DNA of 64,000 nucleotides from Talpa occidentalis. Its lineage: Eukaryota > Chordata > Mammalia > Eulipotyphla > Talpidae. Under the pieces are notes generated by a model. It did no database searches, was not told the DNA's origin, and saw only the letters and a list, made by a program, of their open reading frames with translations. Within the stretch, counting starts at the first letter, position 1. Every line of letters starts with the position of its first letter. The stretch is taken from the NCBI RefSeq assembly GCF_014898055.3, contig NW_023600993.1, positions 17,574,850 through 17,638,849 on the forward strand. The letters run 5' to 3'. The translations under genes were made by a program, and so were the position numbers. Shown in pieces: positions 50,312 to 61,239 of the stretch.

Positions 50312-53300
50312 CCAACGTAGAGCACTGCTGGGCACTAGGGAAAGGGGCGGAAAGGATGTGCAGGTGGAGATGACTGAAGCAGGGAAGGATCTGGGCTCTG
50401 GGTCAGCCGTTGGCCCCTGTGGCCTCCAGGGAGGCCATTTATGCACAGCACTGGAGGAAGCAGGCTTTGCTTGTCCTCTGGGGTGGTTTGATTTCAGACA
50501 GTGCACCTCTGGGTGCTCTCTACTGACCTAAACAAAATTTATCAGAGTCTCCTTTCCAATAACAAATGTGTAGGCCTGAACTGGGGTTCCCTTAAGTCCT
50601 CTTTGGCTTCATTACTAATTTAGCCTGGACCTCAAGAACCATTTTTTAAGTCATTTTAAGAAGTGTGGGCCATCAGTGGACATGAGGCTGGTAGCCCTTC
50701 TTATTTCACATCAGTAATTCTCAGGTGTCATTAACATCATGCTGTTTTCTTCACCCTGGCATACCAATGGACACCAGGGCAGGGTCCTGGCTTATTTGGC
50801 CCCTGTGATGGAGAGAAGGTCGAAAGTTAGGCAGCCTTGCTCAGCTATCACAACAGATGAGGCGCCCTCTGTAATTTTAAAAACAGTAGTAGACATTCAC
50901 CAAGTATTTGTTGAAGACTTCTGGGGTGCACTACTGTGAGGGGTGTGGGAGTATTTGAAACCCCTCCTTCTTGGAACATTAACTTTACTGACACGAAGAT
51001 AATGCCTGTCAAATGTAACTGCCAAACAAAGACGTGTGTGTATGTTCAACAAAGTAAAGTTGAATTAATCTCAGACAAGGGCTGCAGGCTAGAGGGCCAA
51101 GGGAGGCTTCCTGGACCTTCCAGGCATGGGAGCGATGGAACCAAGTACAAAAGGTAAAAACTCCGCAATGAACAAAGATGCAAGGCTGGGTCAGGATTGG
51201 GGAGAAGCCAGGATACCAGCAGCAGGGTTCCAGATCTGGAGGAGGATGGACAAAAGGCAACAGAGCTACAGGGAGAGGAACCCACTGGGAAACCACCAAA
51301 GACCTTCAAGTAAGAGAGGGGTGGGCCTAACTGAGCATTGCTAGGATATGCGGGAGATGAGAGGTGGTCCCCGCACCAGCACTGACAGAACTGAGAGGCA
51401 CAAGTGGCAGGGAGAGCCTTGGGATGACGGGACAGACTGGAGATGAAGCTAATGGCAAGGGTGAAAGGTGGCAATGTGAAATGGGTGGGTGGAACTTGGT
51501 GAGTGTCCTTTAAGTTACTCCAGAAAGAGGACCATAGTACGGTTCATCAATGACTGAATTCTGTGATAATTGGCCCCTTTAATGTTCACAAACGAATCAT
51601 GCCCTGGTTTCTGTCACCTTGGATTGTTTGGCCTGTTCTAAATCCCGTATCAGTGGAGTTTGTATGCTGGTGTGTCTGTCTGCTTTCACTCAGCATGTTT
51701 TGGGGTTCAGCCTTGCTGCATCAATAACTCAAAGAATTGTTTGCCTCTCATCCCCTGAAAAGCAGGTAAGTATTATATTGGTAACACTTCTAAAAGTATG
51801 CATGGTCTCCCTGCCTTTCTGAGAACCTAACCTTCATTCTAGGCCATGGAAGCATCCCCTTGGCTGAGAGGAAATTAGCACCAATTGCAGAAGAAAAGCC
51901 CAGAGAAAAACCAAGGTAATGAGAGATTTCCTGCACATAATGACGCTGAATTAACTTTTCAATAGCATGGCTCTTGAGCCACATTTTAAACAATGGTTTA
52001 TTTTTTCCCAGTACAATAACCTTGTCTCCAAGGCCACACTAAGTAAATATGTTAAAAGCAGTGATATTTTGACATCTAGGCAGGCAAAATCACACTCAGC
52101 TATCTAGTCAACACAACAGAAGAATATACATCACCTGAAATGGATTCGACCTACAGCCTGTGTTCTTTGCCAGTTAAGAAAAAAGGAGACAGCAATTCCT
52201 GCAGCCTCCAGTGGGACATTCTTGCTCTGTTAACCACATGTCCAAGAACTCCTGTGCTCAGTTTTTATTTTTCCCTAATGGTGTTTAACATATCTTGAGA
52301 TGCAGCTTGGTAGAAAAATAATTAGGAGCCCAAAGGTTGAAAATTGAGTGACCAAAAGTAACAGGAAGAATGGACCTCCCAAGGACAGTTCCTGCCCAGC
52401 CTTCCACCAACCCCTCGTGCTCCTTTGATGAGTTCAACAACTACCTTTGTTACATTGTATTTTATGTACAATCTAGATTGTTCTACCTTCACACTGATGT
52501 TTATAGCTTCTATAAGATTATCTTCATTGTTCAGTCAATAGAGTTTTCTACCAGTGAAAACTGTGGCAGTATCTTGAATTGGGAAAAAATACATAATTTT
52601 TCCTATTAAGTTAATGGGACAAAGTGTTACATTAAACAACTTTTTCCTTAGCAGAAAGATTTTTAGGAATGAATGAAGTGGGTAAGCTGGAATAGGTAGA
52701 ATTTTTCAGCTCGACAATAATCCGGAATTGTCTAAATCCCTTTGTCACTCCTGTGATACATCAGTGGGTGGAGATTTACATAAAAGTGAGCCAGACAAAA
52801 AAGGGAAGGGAAAAACAGCTGGCTCTTTCTCCTGCTCAGAAGTGGGAAGGGAAAGACACCAAAAATGGCCATGTCTGCTCTCAAGCTTTGGCTTAGAGAA
52901 GTGATAGTAAGGTCAGGTAGAGAGGCCAAATTCAGCCCTTGGAAGAAAACCACAGAAGGCCTGACCAGGCCAGGGGGTCCCTGTAGTTAGCTTTGCCACG
53001 TCACCCTCAGATACTATCACGGGGTCACACAGAGCTGGCTAGCCCCCTCATTACTGGGCCTGAGGAGTTTGCTGTTCCAGGCAGAGCTACCACTGGGCCC
53101 TGAAGGTTCATGATCCTCAGTCACTGCGGCTACAGTCCTCAGGGGACATTTCCTCAGGGACAAGAAGGGAAGGATCTCAAACTGAGGACCCGGCCTCCAG
53201 GACAAACTCACAGATGTCCCCTCTGAGAGCATTACCCATGTACCAGGTATGACCTGGCGGTTCCCTTTCTCTGCCCTTAACCCTCAGTTGTAACCATGTG

Positions 53301-53316
53301 ACACAAATTGTTAAGA
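50312..53316. other. Intergenic DNA with an old LINE piece
   Basis: About 51550-51745 reads like an L1M/HAL1-type segment (ACTTTCACTCAGCATGTTTTGGGGTTCAGCC). Its usual 5' neighbour type is at 59500-59720. The remainder is unclassified, with no supported gene. Confidence 0.45.
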
Positions 53317-53328
53317 AGTGCAGCTTCT

Positions 53329-53590
53329 GGGCCTCCCCGGTGGCGCAGCGGTTGAGCACTGGGCTGCGAAGCTGCCCGCAGCCTCTGCAGCGCCGGTTCG
53401 ATCCCCGGCCTCCGGCGAGGGTCCCACATGGCGCGCAGACCTCTCCTGCCGCCCGCTGCTCCCCTCAGCAGTGTACTTCGGTCCTTCTGCCTGCTCTGCT
53501 CCCCACTCTGGCTCTGGTGAATTCTCTCACCCTCCCGCGCTTCTGACTGTAACCAGTGCTTGTACAAATAAATAAATTTAAAAAAAAAAG
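53329..53590 (+). repeat. tRNA-derived SINE, young type A
   Basis: It has head GGGCCTCCCCGGTGGCGCAGCGG, intact box B GGTTCGATCCCC and a short GGCCTCCGGCGAGGGTCCC variant. The tail is CTTGTACAAATAAATAAAT. A 12-base duplication AGTGCAGCTTCT is at 53317-53328 and 53591-53602. Confidence 0.95.
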
Positions 53591-53655
53591 AGTGCAGCTT
53601 CTGAAAGAGTCCAACCGTCTGCATGCACAAAAGCAAAGAAAGCAGACTCTTAGAA

Positions 53656-54201
53656 TGAAAGATCTTTAATTGCTATGCAGAGAGAGAGAAGAAAGTCTTT
53701 CAAATAACAGCAGAAAGAAGAAAGTCTTCTTAATAACAGCAAACTCTGAAACTTACACATCCTCTTGTGGGCAAATCCACAGCCAAACAGGCTTGCCCCA
53801 AAGCAGGATAGCAGACCACAAATCTAAGTTAGCTTCCAGAAGGGAACCCCAAGAAAGGGGTTAGGCATATACTCCAGAGCTGGGACAAAAGGAGAAATTC
53901 AAAATATACCATATAATCTGCTACCAGGTCAAGAAAATGGCTGCCACTGTCTCTGCCAAGGACCAGAAATAGCCACCCCACATGTATCTCTTCTCTATGT
54001 GTCTCTCCTCTACATGTCTCTCCATCTGTCTCCCCTACTCTCCTTTGATCCACCTCAATTTATACATCCACCTTGCTCCTCTCCATTCAGCATGACATGC
54101 TGGGAATTGTAGTCCAAGGTGGCTGCGTGTAAGTGGGGCAAGGAAAATGGAACCCATTCACTGTGCTGAGATGCCCCTCTCACAGAGCTGCATCTGTAAC
54201 A
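53656..54201 (-). mobile_element. ERV LTR, reverse orientation, with ZNF143-like motif
   Basis: The minus strand starts TGTTACAGATGC at 54201 and ends ATTAAAGATCTTTCA near 53656. It contains TGTATAAATTG (TATA, about 54057-54067). The motif ACTACAATTCCCAGCATG at 54096-54113 lies upstream of it. ATTAAA near 53665 acts as a poly(A)-like signal. Promoter, poly(A) signal and TG/CA ends sit in LTR order. I found no matching target duplication, so the ends are approximate. Confidence 0.6.
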
Positions 54202-54473
54202 CAATGAGACCTGAGGATGACTGACCCCGCCAGTAACTTGAACTGGTGCCCCTCAATGCCAGGGCAGAGGGAGCATTAAAGGAAAGTGCTGGAGAGCTAT
54301 CAGCCACATCCTATCTGGGAATGCTACAAGACCAGTGACCTGGTTCTTCAACAGAAAAACTGGAGGTGAGCTTTAACTTCTCAGCAACTGAGAAAACAAA
54401 CTCACCATTTGCAATGTGTGGACCTATCATCTGGATTTCCATCTTAAACAATCTGTAAAAAATATTTTTGAAG

Positions 54474-54740
54474 GGGCCTCCCTGGTGGCACAGGGGTTAA
54501 AGACAGCGCTATCAAGCTATTGCCAGTCACTGCAGCATGAGTTCAAATCCCCGGCCAGCCAAGGAGGTGACCCACATGGCGCAGCAGACCTCTCCTGTCT
54601 CACCCGCTGCTCCCTGCCTGTTCTGCATCTCACTCTGTCTCTTTTGAATCCTCTCACCGGCCCCCCCCCCCGCCACACCTCTGGCCTACACCCCAGTTCT
54701 TGTATGCATAAATAAATAAATCTAAAAAAATTTTTTTTTT
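54474..54740 (+). repeat. tRNA-derived SINE, type B, first of a tandem pair
   Basis: GGGGCCTCCCTGGTGGCACAGGGG head, CAGCAGACCTCTCCTGTCTCACC, a small internal deletion before CTGCCTGTTCTG, a C-run at 54661-54671, and a CAGTTCTTGTATGCATAAATAAAT tail merging with poly-A/T. Confidence 0.9.
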
Positions 54741-54743
54741 CTT

Positions 54744-55013
54744 GGGCCTCCCCTGGTGGCGCAGGTGGTTGAGTGCCACACTGTGAACATGTCCGCAGCC
54801 TCTGCAGAGCAGGTTCGATACCGGCTGGCCAGCGAGGGTCCCACATGGCACGGCAGACCACCCCTGTCTTGCCCGCTGCTCGCCTCAGCAGTGTATTTCG
54901 TCAGACTGCCTGTTCTGCTCCCTGCTCTATCTCTGGTGAATCCTCTCACCCTCCCGTGCATCTCGCCTATACCCTGGTTCTTGTATAAATAAATAAATAA
55001 ATCTTTAAAATAT
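54744..55013 (+). repeat. tRNA-derived SINE, intermediate type, second of a tandem pair
   Basis: It begins GGGCCTCCCCTGGTGGCGCAGG directly after the A/T tail of the previous SINE. It keeps box B (GGTTCGATACC) and ends CTTGTATAAATAAATAAATAAATC plus a TA-rich end. It probably inserted into its neighbour's tail. Confidence 0.9.
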
Positions 55014-55077
55014 ATATATTTTTCTTAACCAATAAGGGAATTTTAATAATCTTGAAGAAGTATGATAATGGTACTTT

Positions 55078-55112
<35 letters not shown>

Positions 55113-55335
55113 TTAAATAATCCTTAGAGATATACCCTGAAATATCTGTGGATGAACTAATATAATATCTGGGACTTGCTTCTTGATGGCCCTGGGGAGG
55201 GCAGTCACTAGGAGAACATATGAAACATCACTGGCCACATGTTCATGCAGTGGAACCCGGGCAACCAGAGCACAAAATTTTGTTATGCTCTTTGTCTACT
55301 GTGAATATGTTTGAGAATTCCCATAATAAAATGTC
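55014..55335 (+). repeat. Old LINE-like 3' end with (TG)n
   Basis: GTATGATAATGGTACTTTC, a (TG)n at 55082-55110, TTAGAGATATACCCTGAAATATC, ATATCTGGGACTTGCTTC, TTTGTCTACTGTGAATATGTTTGAGAATTCCCATAATAAAA. The motif order matches 3062-3412. Confidence 0.5.
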
Positions 55336-55339
55336 AAAA

Positions 55340-58300
55340 ACTGGAGAGAGAGAGAGAGGGTGGCAGGAATGGAAATCAGAAGTGCAAGAGATTCATTATG
55401 ATCTGGGAGAAGTGAAAGCAGCAGTAAGGGAGCCAATCTCAGCCTGGAAAGCAGATTGGGATTCTGAGCACAAAGGGGAAGAAGAGAGGATGTGGTTTCA
55501 GGAAGAGGGGAGGACTCAGCCAAGACCTGGAGGCACTCAGGGCCACATCTGAGGGGCCAATGTGGAGGGCTGGGAGCCCAGGTTGTCAAGGTTGATTTTG
55601 AGGTCACTGTAGGTTGATTTTGAGCTGTCTGCATGAAGAGAGGTTTGGAGCTAGGCAGACAGATAGAGAGGGGCCTGGAGTCTCCTCTTCCCTCTCTCTA
55701 CCTGAACCCACATGACAGTTTGGTCTGATGTCCACATTCATTGCCAGGACATGCTGTCACCACCAGAGAAAGCAGATGTACCCAAAGAAATGAACATGGA
55801 TAAAGACTTACAAGGCCGGAGGACAGTTAGGTCCAAGTGGGAAGAATTTGTGGCATAGAGAGACTTAGGAAGCAGGGCAGGAAGGAGGGGGTAAAAGGCA
55901 ATTCACTTTGCTCCCCAAGAAACTACAGCTGAAGGAAAGTCTCCCCACCACAGTGGAAGTCCAGAGCCCAGAAGCTGAGCTGTGTTGCTGAAATCTCTCA
56001 AGTGGAAATCTGATATCTGGACTGTGTTTAAAATAAACTCTGATGAGGGGTTGTCCTGTTTTGGTTTCCACTATTTATGTACTTAAGATTCATTTACGCC
56101 CTGTTTCTAAAAAGGAATTTAAGAACTCTGTTTAATATTAATTGGCAGATTTTCTTGAGAAATGTTTTTAAGCTTTGAAACATCAATAAATGTTCCAGCC
56201 CTAAAAATATAACTTACTGCTAATTAGGACTGACATGATGATGATGATGATATGTTCATAGATGCAGAAGGCCCTAACCAGCAGGCATTGAGATGTATAG
56301 TCCACTCCTCTGCAGAGTTTCCTGCAAACACTCCAGGTACCTTGGAGTATCGATAAATATAGTCCAGTACTGTAAATGTATCTTCTCTTCCTTATGATTT
56401 TCTTAATAACATTTTCCTTTCTCTTGCTTACTTTATTGCAAGAATATAGTATACAATAGAATACAAAATATGTGTAAATCCACTGTCTATGTGATTGTTC
56501 AGGCTAGAGGTCAAAGGCAGGTTAGTAGTTGTTAAGGTTGTGGGGAGTCAAAAGTAATACCTTGATTTTTCTACTGCATGGGGATGGCTACTCCTAATCC
56601 CCAAGTTGTTCAAGAGTCAACCCTACCTGAATTATTTAAGCTCCAAGGGTGTTTTAAATATCAAGATGATAGGGGACATTGTTTTTCCACCTACACATTA
56701 CACAGCATGAGAATTTATGGCCTAAGAACTTGACACTGACTGAGGAAAGAAGTCTATTTAGGAAACACCTTCCCCACAAAGACCTCAAAAATGTTTACTA
56801 AGCACATAGGACAAAGTCCTAACAAGAAGGTTGTTCTAGATCACAAAATGACTGAGTGTCAACTATGGGAAAGACCGACTCTGCTTTTCTCCTACAGTGA
56901 TGCACCTATAGCTGGGTCTTTCTAGAGTTCCAAAGAAAATGATATTTCCCTTAACCTTTGACTCTAAGGTGGCTTTGCTATCTCTGTGCAAGGATCTCTC
57001 CAACAAGGACAGCCTTACAGTGACCTCAGGGCCTACAGAGCCTGGAGGGTAACAGCCTTTTAAAAGTTCTATCCTTTGGGTATTTGAAAATGCAGCCTTT
57101 TTCTTAGGGCCCCAAGCCATATGCCTGAGAGAGAGTCCTCAACAGTTTTGGATTCAGACAAAGCTTCCTTACTGGCTTGGGTTTGGGGAGGTTATTTAAC
57201 CTCTATGAGTTTATGAGGATTAAATGAGAAAATGTAGATTAAACGTTTAGCCCAGCTCTGGGCACATGTTAAGTGCTGAGTAAATGAGATCTACTGTTGT
57301 TATTATTATTCATTGTTATTATTGCTAGCATTATTATTTTATGGGCATAACGAATGAGCTGGCAATACTAGTGCAAACTCTAGCCAGAATTTGACAAGGC
57401 CAAAATAAAACCAGACCCAGCAGCCCAGCAAAGGAGCCCTGCTCGACAGGCCTCAAGAATAGACTCTCCAGCTGCAGCTGGCTGGCCCGCTGCCCTCCAG
57501 GCTCCCTCAGCTCTAATGAGAAATGGCTTTTAGATAAACCGCCTTTGAAGCTGGTAACTCACAGTTGTCCCAAAGACACAGAGCCCCCAAAGGTCTTTTT
57601 TTCCTAAGCTGTTGATGGACAGTCTGTGATACACACGTCAGTCATATTTGCTGGTTTTCCTTGGGGGGTGGGGTATAGGGTGTCTTGCCTTAGGCAGGCC
57701 TGGTTAAGTCCTGCTATGGATTCTGAAGTGAGTAGATGGTCTTGCCTTTGCAAAGGGTGGCAGGAACTTACTTCAAGGCCAGGCAAGTGAGCATGAAGCT
57801 TCCTGGCAAGGGGGCATTCGGGTGCCTGAGTTCCTGCAGTTTCTGTAGGTTCGGCACATGCTGCCACTCGTCCGGCCACACATAGCACAGTCAGAATCTG
57901 TTGATTTTGGTTCACTAAAGAGGGCAAACTAGAGTCAACCCATTGCGGGGAGCGGGTTGGGGTACAAGAGGAGGGACAGCTGGAAAAATAAAGAACAATC
58001 TGCCTCCCTCCCAACCCAGAGTGGGCGCAAAGCCAGTGGGGGCATCAGGGCTGCTGGGAATCTCCACAGCCCATGGTGCAAGGTGGCTGGGAGCCCCAGG
58101 TCTTCAGGAAGGTGGGTGTATGTGTATGTGGAGAAGGGGAAAGAGGGGATCTGAGTGGAGCTGGTGAAAGGACCCAGGGAAAGGGTCACTCCTGAACTGT
58201 GAGGGGACATGCCTGTGTCCCTAAGAGGCAGAACCCAGGGGCTTATTTCCAGCAACCCAGTCCCATCCTACCCCATTAACAGAGCCCACTCCAAGGTGGT

Positions 58301-59499
58301 CATTGCTCAGAGAAAATTCTAGGGCCCTAACCCTAACCTGGCTGCCTCTCCTGAGAGCCAGAGAGAAAGGCAAAAGGGACCCCATCTTTCTGTTCCACAG
58401 TGCTTTCAAAAAGCCATGTTTCCAATAATTAGGCTGTGTTTTTAAAACATGAGAAAAGGAAGAAGAGGGAGAAAAGCCTAAACATTTATGTTGTAAAAAC
58501 AAGCGCATACTTTGCTTGTTTAACATTTTATAAATAAAACTTACACAGAAATTTAGAATTGAAATAAAAGAGAGCTGCTTGCTCCCATGTGGTGTGGTTA
58601 GGTGAGGGAGCAACATCAGATGTGAACGTGGGTGTAACTATCAGTATCAACTTTCATTGTTCAAACAATCCTTCTCCTGAGATTTGACAGCTCATCACCT
58701 CCTTACTGGGAAGAGAGTTTATTTCATTTCAAGCTCTCACAAATGAAAAGAAACAGGGCTATAACCCTTTTATGGAGCGAGTGAAAAATGTTTTGTGTAG
58801 GTAATTTGAGCACAAACTAGAATTCACCTGGTGATTTTATATCATTTCCATAAACTTTTATTGAATTAAGATAATAGTGTCTTGAATTTATGTGTCACCT
58901 TTCTTCAGAGGGAATAAAGCACATTCATATGTGTTTCCCTGATTTTTAAAAAATCCCTGTGAAGTAGGATCTAGCAGGCACTGTCATTTCTGTAAAATAA
59001 AATCTACAGTTATAATGTTTTTGCTTTTCCTTTTAGCCCATAAAGATATGTTTGAGCCCTGTAAGAAATTCTTTTAATCTCAAAAGAAACCCCTTATAAT
59101 TGTTAGAAACATTAATTTTATTATGTGGTACTGCTTTATAATGTCTATATGGTTTCATGAATTCCAGCTTTGAAGGTGCAACTTCTAAAAATCCTGCTTT
59201 CTCCATTTAAATATCAGTTTCAAAAATAATCTTTTTGAATATTAAAAGATCAGAGGAACTTTTAAACCCCTCTTTAAGATAGAGATATGAATGTATGACA
59301 ATCCCCCTCTTCAACAAATGCCCCAAACTATAAAAGTAACATCTTCTCTTTTCATTATAAAAAGAATTTATTAGACATTTCAGTTACAATAGTGAACAAT
59401 CTAGAAAGGTGTCATGTTTTTCCTCTTATGGGTAGAACTTACTGCTATCACGATCATCAAAGACTAGGGAAGGTGTATGTTTGAGCACAAATGTGTTCT
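55340..59499. other. Intergenic DNA
   Basis: A (GAT)n run sits at 56237-56252, a MIR at 57150-57315 and a TTA-rich run after it. The segment 57600-58260 is GC-rich, with open frames on both strands but no recognised domain. Confidence 0.45.
57150..57315 (+). repeat. MIR element (3' half)
   Basis: GGAGGTTATTTAACCTCTATGAG, GAGGATTAAATGAGAAAATGTAG, GTTTAGCCCAGCTCTGGGCACATGTTAAGTGCTGAGTAAATGAGATCTACTGTTGTTATTATTATT matches the MIR 3' half. Confidence 0.8.
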
Positions 59500-59720
59500 T
59501 AAAGAGACTTCTTTAATTGTGGTATAATTCACATACCACCTAATCCACCATCTTAAGAGCTCTACAATTCACTAGTTTTTAGCATGAAGTTATACTATTA
59601 TCACTACATAGTTTCAGAACATATCGCCACACCAAAAAGAATCTCATACCCTCTTGCAGTCATTCACCACCACCCTACCTCCCAGGCCCTGGCAATTGCT
59701 GATTTATACTTATTACTTTG
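59500..59720 (+). repeat. Old L1/HAL1-type fragment
   Basis: TTGTGGTATAATTCACATACCACCTAATCCACCATCTTAAGAGCTCTACAATTCACTAGTTTTTAGC through TCACTACATAGTTTCAGAACATAT and CCAGGCCCTGGCAATTGCTGAT is a familiar old LINE segment in mammals. Confidence 0.65.
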
Positions 59721-59776
59721 ATTACAGTCATCCTAGAAAGTGTGAAGGGATATCTCATTTATAAAAAGTGCACTGT

Positions 59777-60056
59777 GGGGGCCTCCTTGGTGGCACAAGG
59801 GGTTAAGCACAGCACTGTGAAGCTATCTGCAGCCACTGCAGCACGAGTTCGATCCTGGCCAGTTAGAGAGCTACCCACATGGCACAGCAGAACTCTCCTG
59901 TCTCGCCCACTGCTCCCCTCAGCATTGTATTTCAGTCAATCTGCCTGTCCTGCTCCCCACTCTATCTCTGGTGAATCCTCTCTCACACACATACACACAC
60001 CCCTGCCTTGCACCTCTGGCCTATACCCCAGATCTTGTATGCATGAATAAATAAAT
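59777..60056 (+). repeat. tRNA-derived SINE, type B
   Basis: GGGGCCTCCTTGGTGGCACAAGG head, box B GAGTTCGATCC, CAGCATTGTATTTCAGTCAATC. It has an inserted CA-rich stretch (59982-60005) and a CTTGTATGCATGAATAAATAAATC tail followed by (TA)n. Confidence 0.92.
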
Positions 60057-60505
60057 CTTTAAATATATATATATATATATATTTTAAGAGAGCATTATGG
60101 AAAGAAATCATCAATAAAGTTTCGTAAATAGGATGTCATTGTTTTCCCCCAGAAGACCAAACATCTGCTACTTAGTTTTTTTTATCTGCTACTTAATTAT
60201 TGCAGAGCTGGCAATTTATTCCTAAATCCTTCATTTTAGCAAGATGTTTCTTCTGTGTGATATTTCTTTCTGCTCTTTTTAGTTCAGGCTGTGGGCTTGT
60301 GAGCACAAACTCTCCAACTCCGTGTGTGACACATGTCACAGCGGTTTGTTTCATTAAACTTGCCCAGCTCTGCTTCCCGCCGCTGCCTAGTGAGTCCCAA
60401 GGGAAGCTGTGTAGCCCAGGTCCTCCCCAGAACCTGACAAGGTACCGGGGATCCTATACAATCAGAACACTCATCAAGGACCTCTGGTTTGGGGCTCTTA
60501 CCAGC

Positions 60506-60600
60506 TGTTATGCACCTGGATGTTCGTACCCCATCTCCTAAATCCATATGTTGAAATTCTAACCCCCAATATGATAGTGGGACCCTTGGGGGTGACTAGG
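60506..60600 (+). repeat. MLT1-type LTR, 5' piece (interrupted)
   Basis: TGTTATGCACCTGGATGTTCGTACCCC, AATCCATATGTTGAAATTCTAACCCCCAATATGATAGTGGG and GGGGGTGACTAGG follow the 5' half of the MLT1 pattern. The sequence resumes at 61026 after an inserted LTR. Confidence 0.85.
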
Positions 60601-61025
60601 TGTAGGGTAAGGAAAAATATTAGGCTTTTCTGCCCTCGGGCCATCAGGATAGATGAGGGAACCCTGTGATCCTGAATGCATGCCTGATGGCGGGCACCTG
60701 GAGCGGGTACACCTGGGCTAAGACCGTGATTTTAAGGACGGCGTCCAGAGGACGCCAGGAGAAGCTGAAGGAGAAGCTCAAGCAGAAGCCGAAAGAGAAG
60801 CCGAGAAGCAGCAGAACGAATGCCAGAGAGCCTAGATAGAGTGAAGACTTGCTGGGGGCTGGGAGGCTGGCAGGCCTCCCAGCCCCCCAGCCAGCACCCC
60901 TGCCTGCCATATGCCTGGTGAACCTCAATAAAAGACCTGCAAAAAACCACTGAGGACTCTGATTGCTCCTTTACCCAGTCTGCTGGATCAGAAAACCTGC
61001 TCAGTGGTCCAGTCCTGCCCTTACA
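60601..61025 (+). mobile_element. Solo LTR nested in an MLT1-type LTR
   Basis: The 425-bp element runs from TGTAGGGTAAGG to CCCTTACA. CTAGG at 60596-60600 and 61026-61030 is a 5-bp target duplication. Removing the insert rejoins ATTAGG-TCATGAGGGTGG-type MLT1 sequence. Inside are four 12-bp purine-rich units (about 60759-60806), a strong hairpin (60851-60891) and AATAAA (60927-60932) in LTR order. Confidence 0.88.
60851..60891 (+). other. Strong hairpin before the LTR poly(A) signal
   Basis: The left arm at 60851-60867 (GCTGGGGGCTGGGAGGC) pairs with 60874-60891 except for one extra C, around a 6-base loop. It lies 35 bases upstream of AATAAA. Confidence 0.85.
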
Positions 61026-61219
61026 CTAGGTCATGAGGGTGGACCCCCCTGAGTGGACACGACAGCTGGCTCCTCCTCTCTGACCACGCGAGGACACGTG
61101 AGGAGCAGCGTCCCTCACCAGGAGGCCGTTCTCACCAGGCACAGAATCTGTGAACCCCTTGATCTGACCTCCAGCCTCTAGAACTATGAGACTTAAATGC
61201 TTGAGCCACTGAGGAGTCA
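61026..61219 (+). repeat. MLT1-type LTR, 3' piece
   Basis: CTAGGTCATGAGGGTGGACCC, GTGAGGAGCAGCGTCCCTCACC, CTCACCAGGCACAGAATCTGTG, CCTTGATCTGACCTCCAGCCTCTAGAACTATGAGA, TGAGCCACTGAGG continue the MLT1 order from the 5' piece. Confidence 0.85.
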
Positions 61220-61239
61220 AGGATTGTTGTGTCCACGTG

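Noticed and set aside
58020..58260. GC-rich stretch with open frames on both strands at 57.6-58.3 kb as a gene
   Set aside because: No recognisable protein, no splice-consistent structure, and frames overlapping on both strands. CpG is much less dense than at 61.5-62.2 kb.
58325..58338. Telomere-like CCCTAACCCTAACC
   Set aside because: Only just over two units are present, which is expected by chance and does not make an interstitial telomere array.
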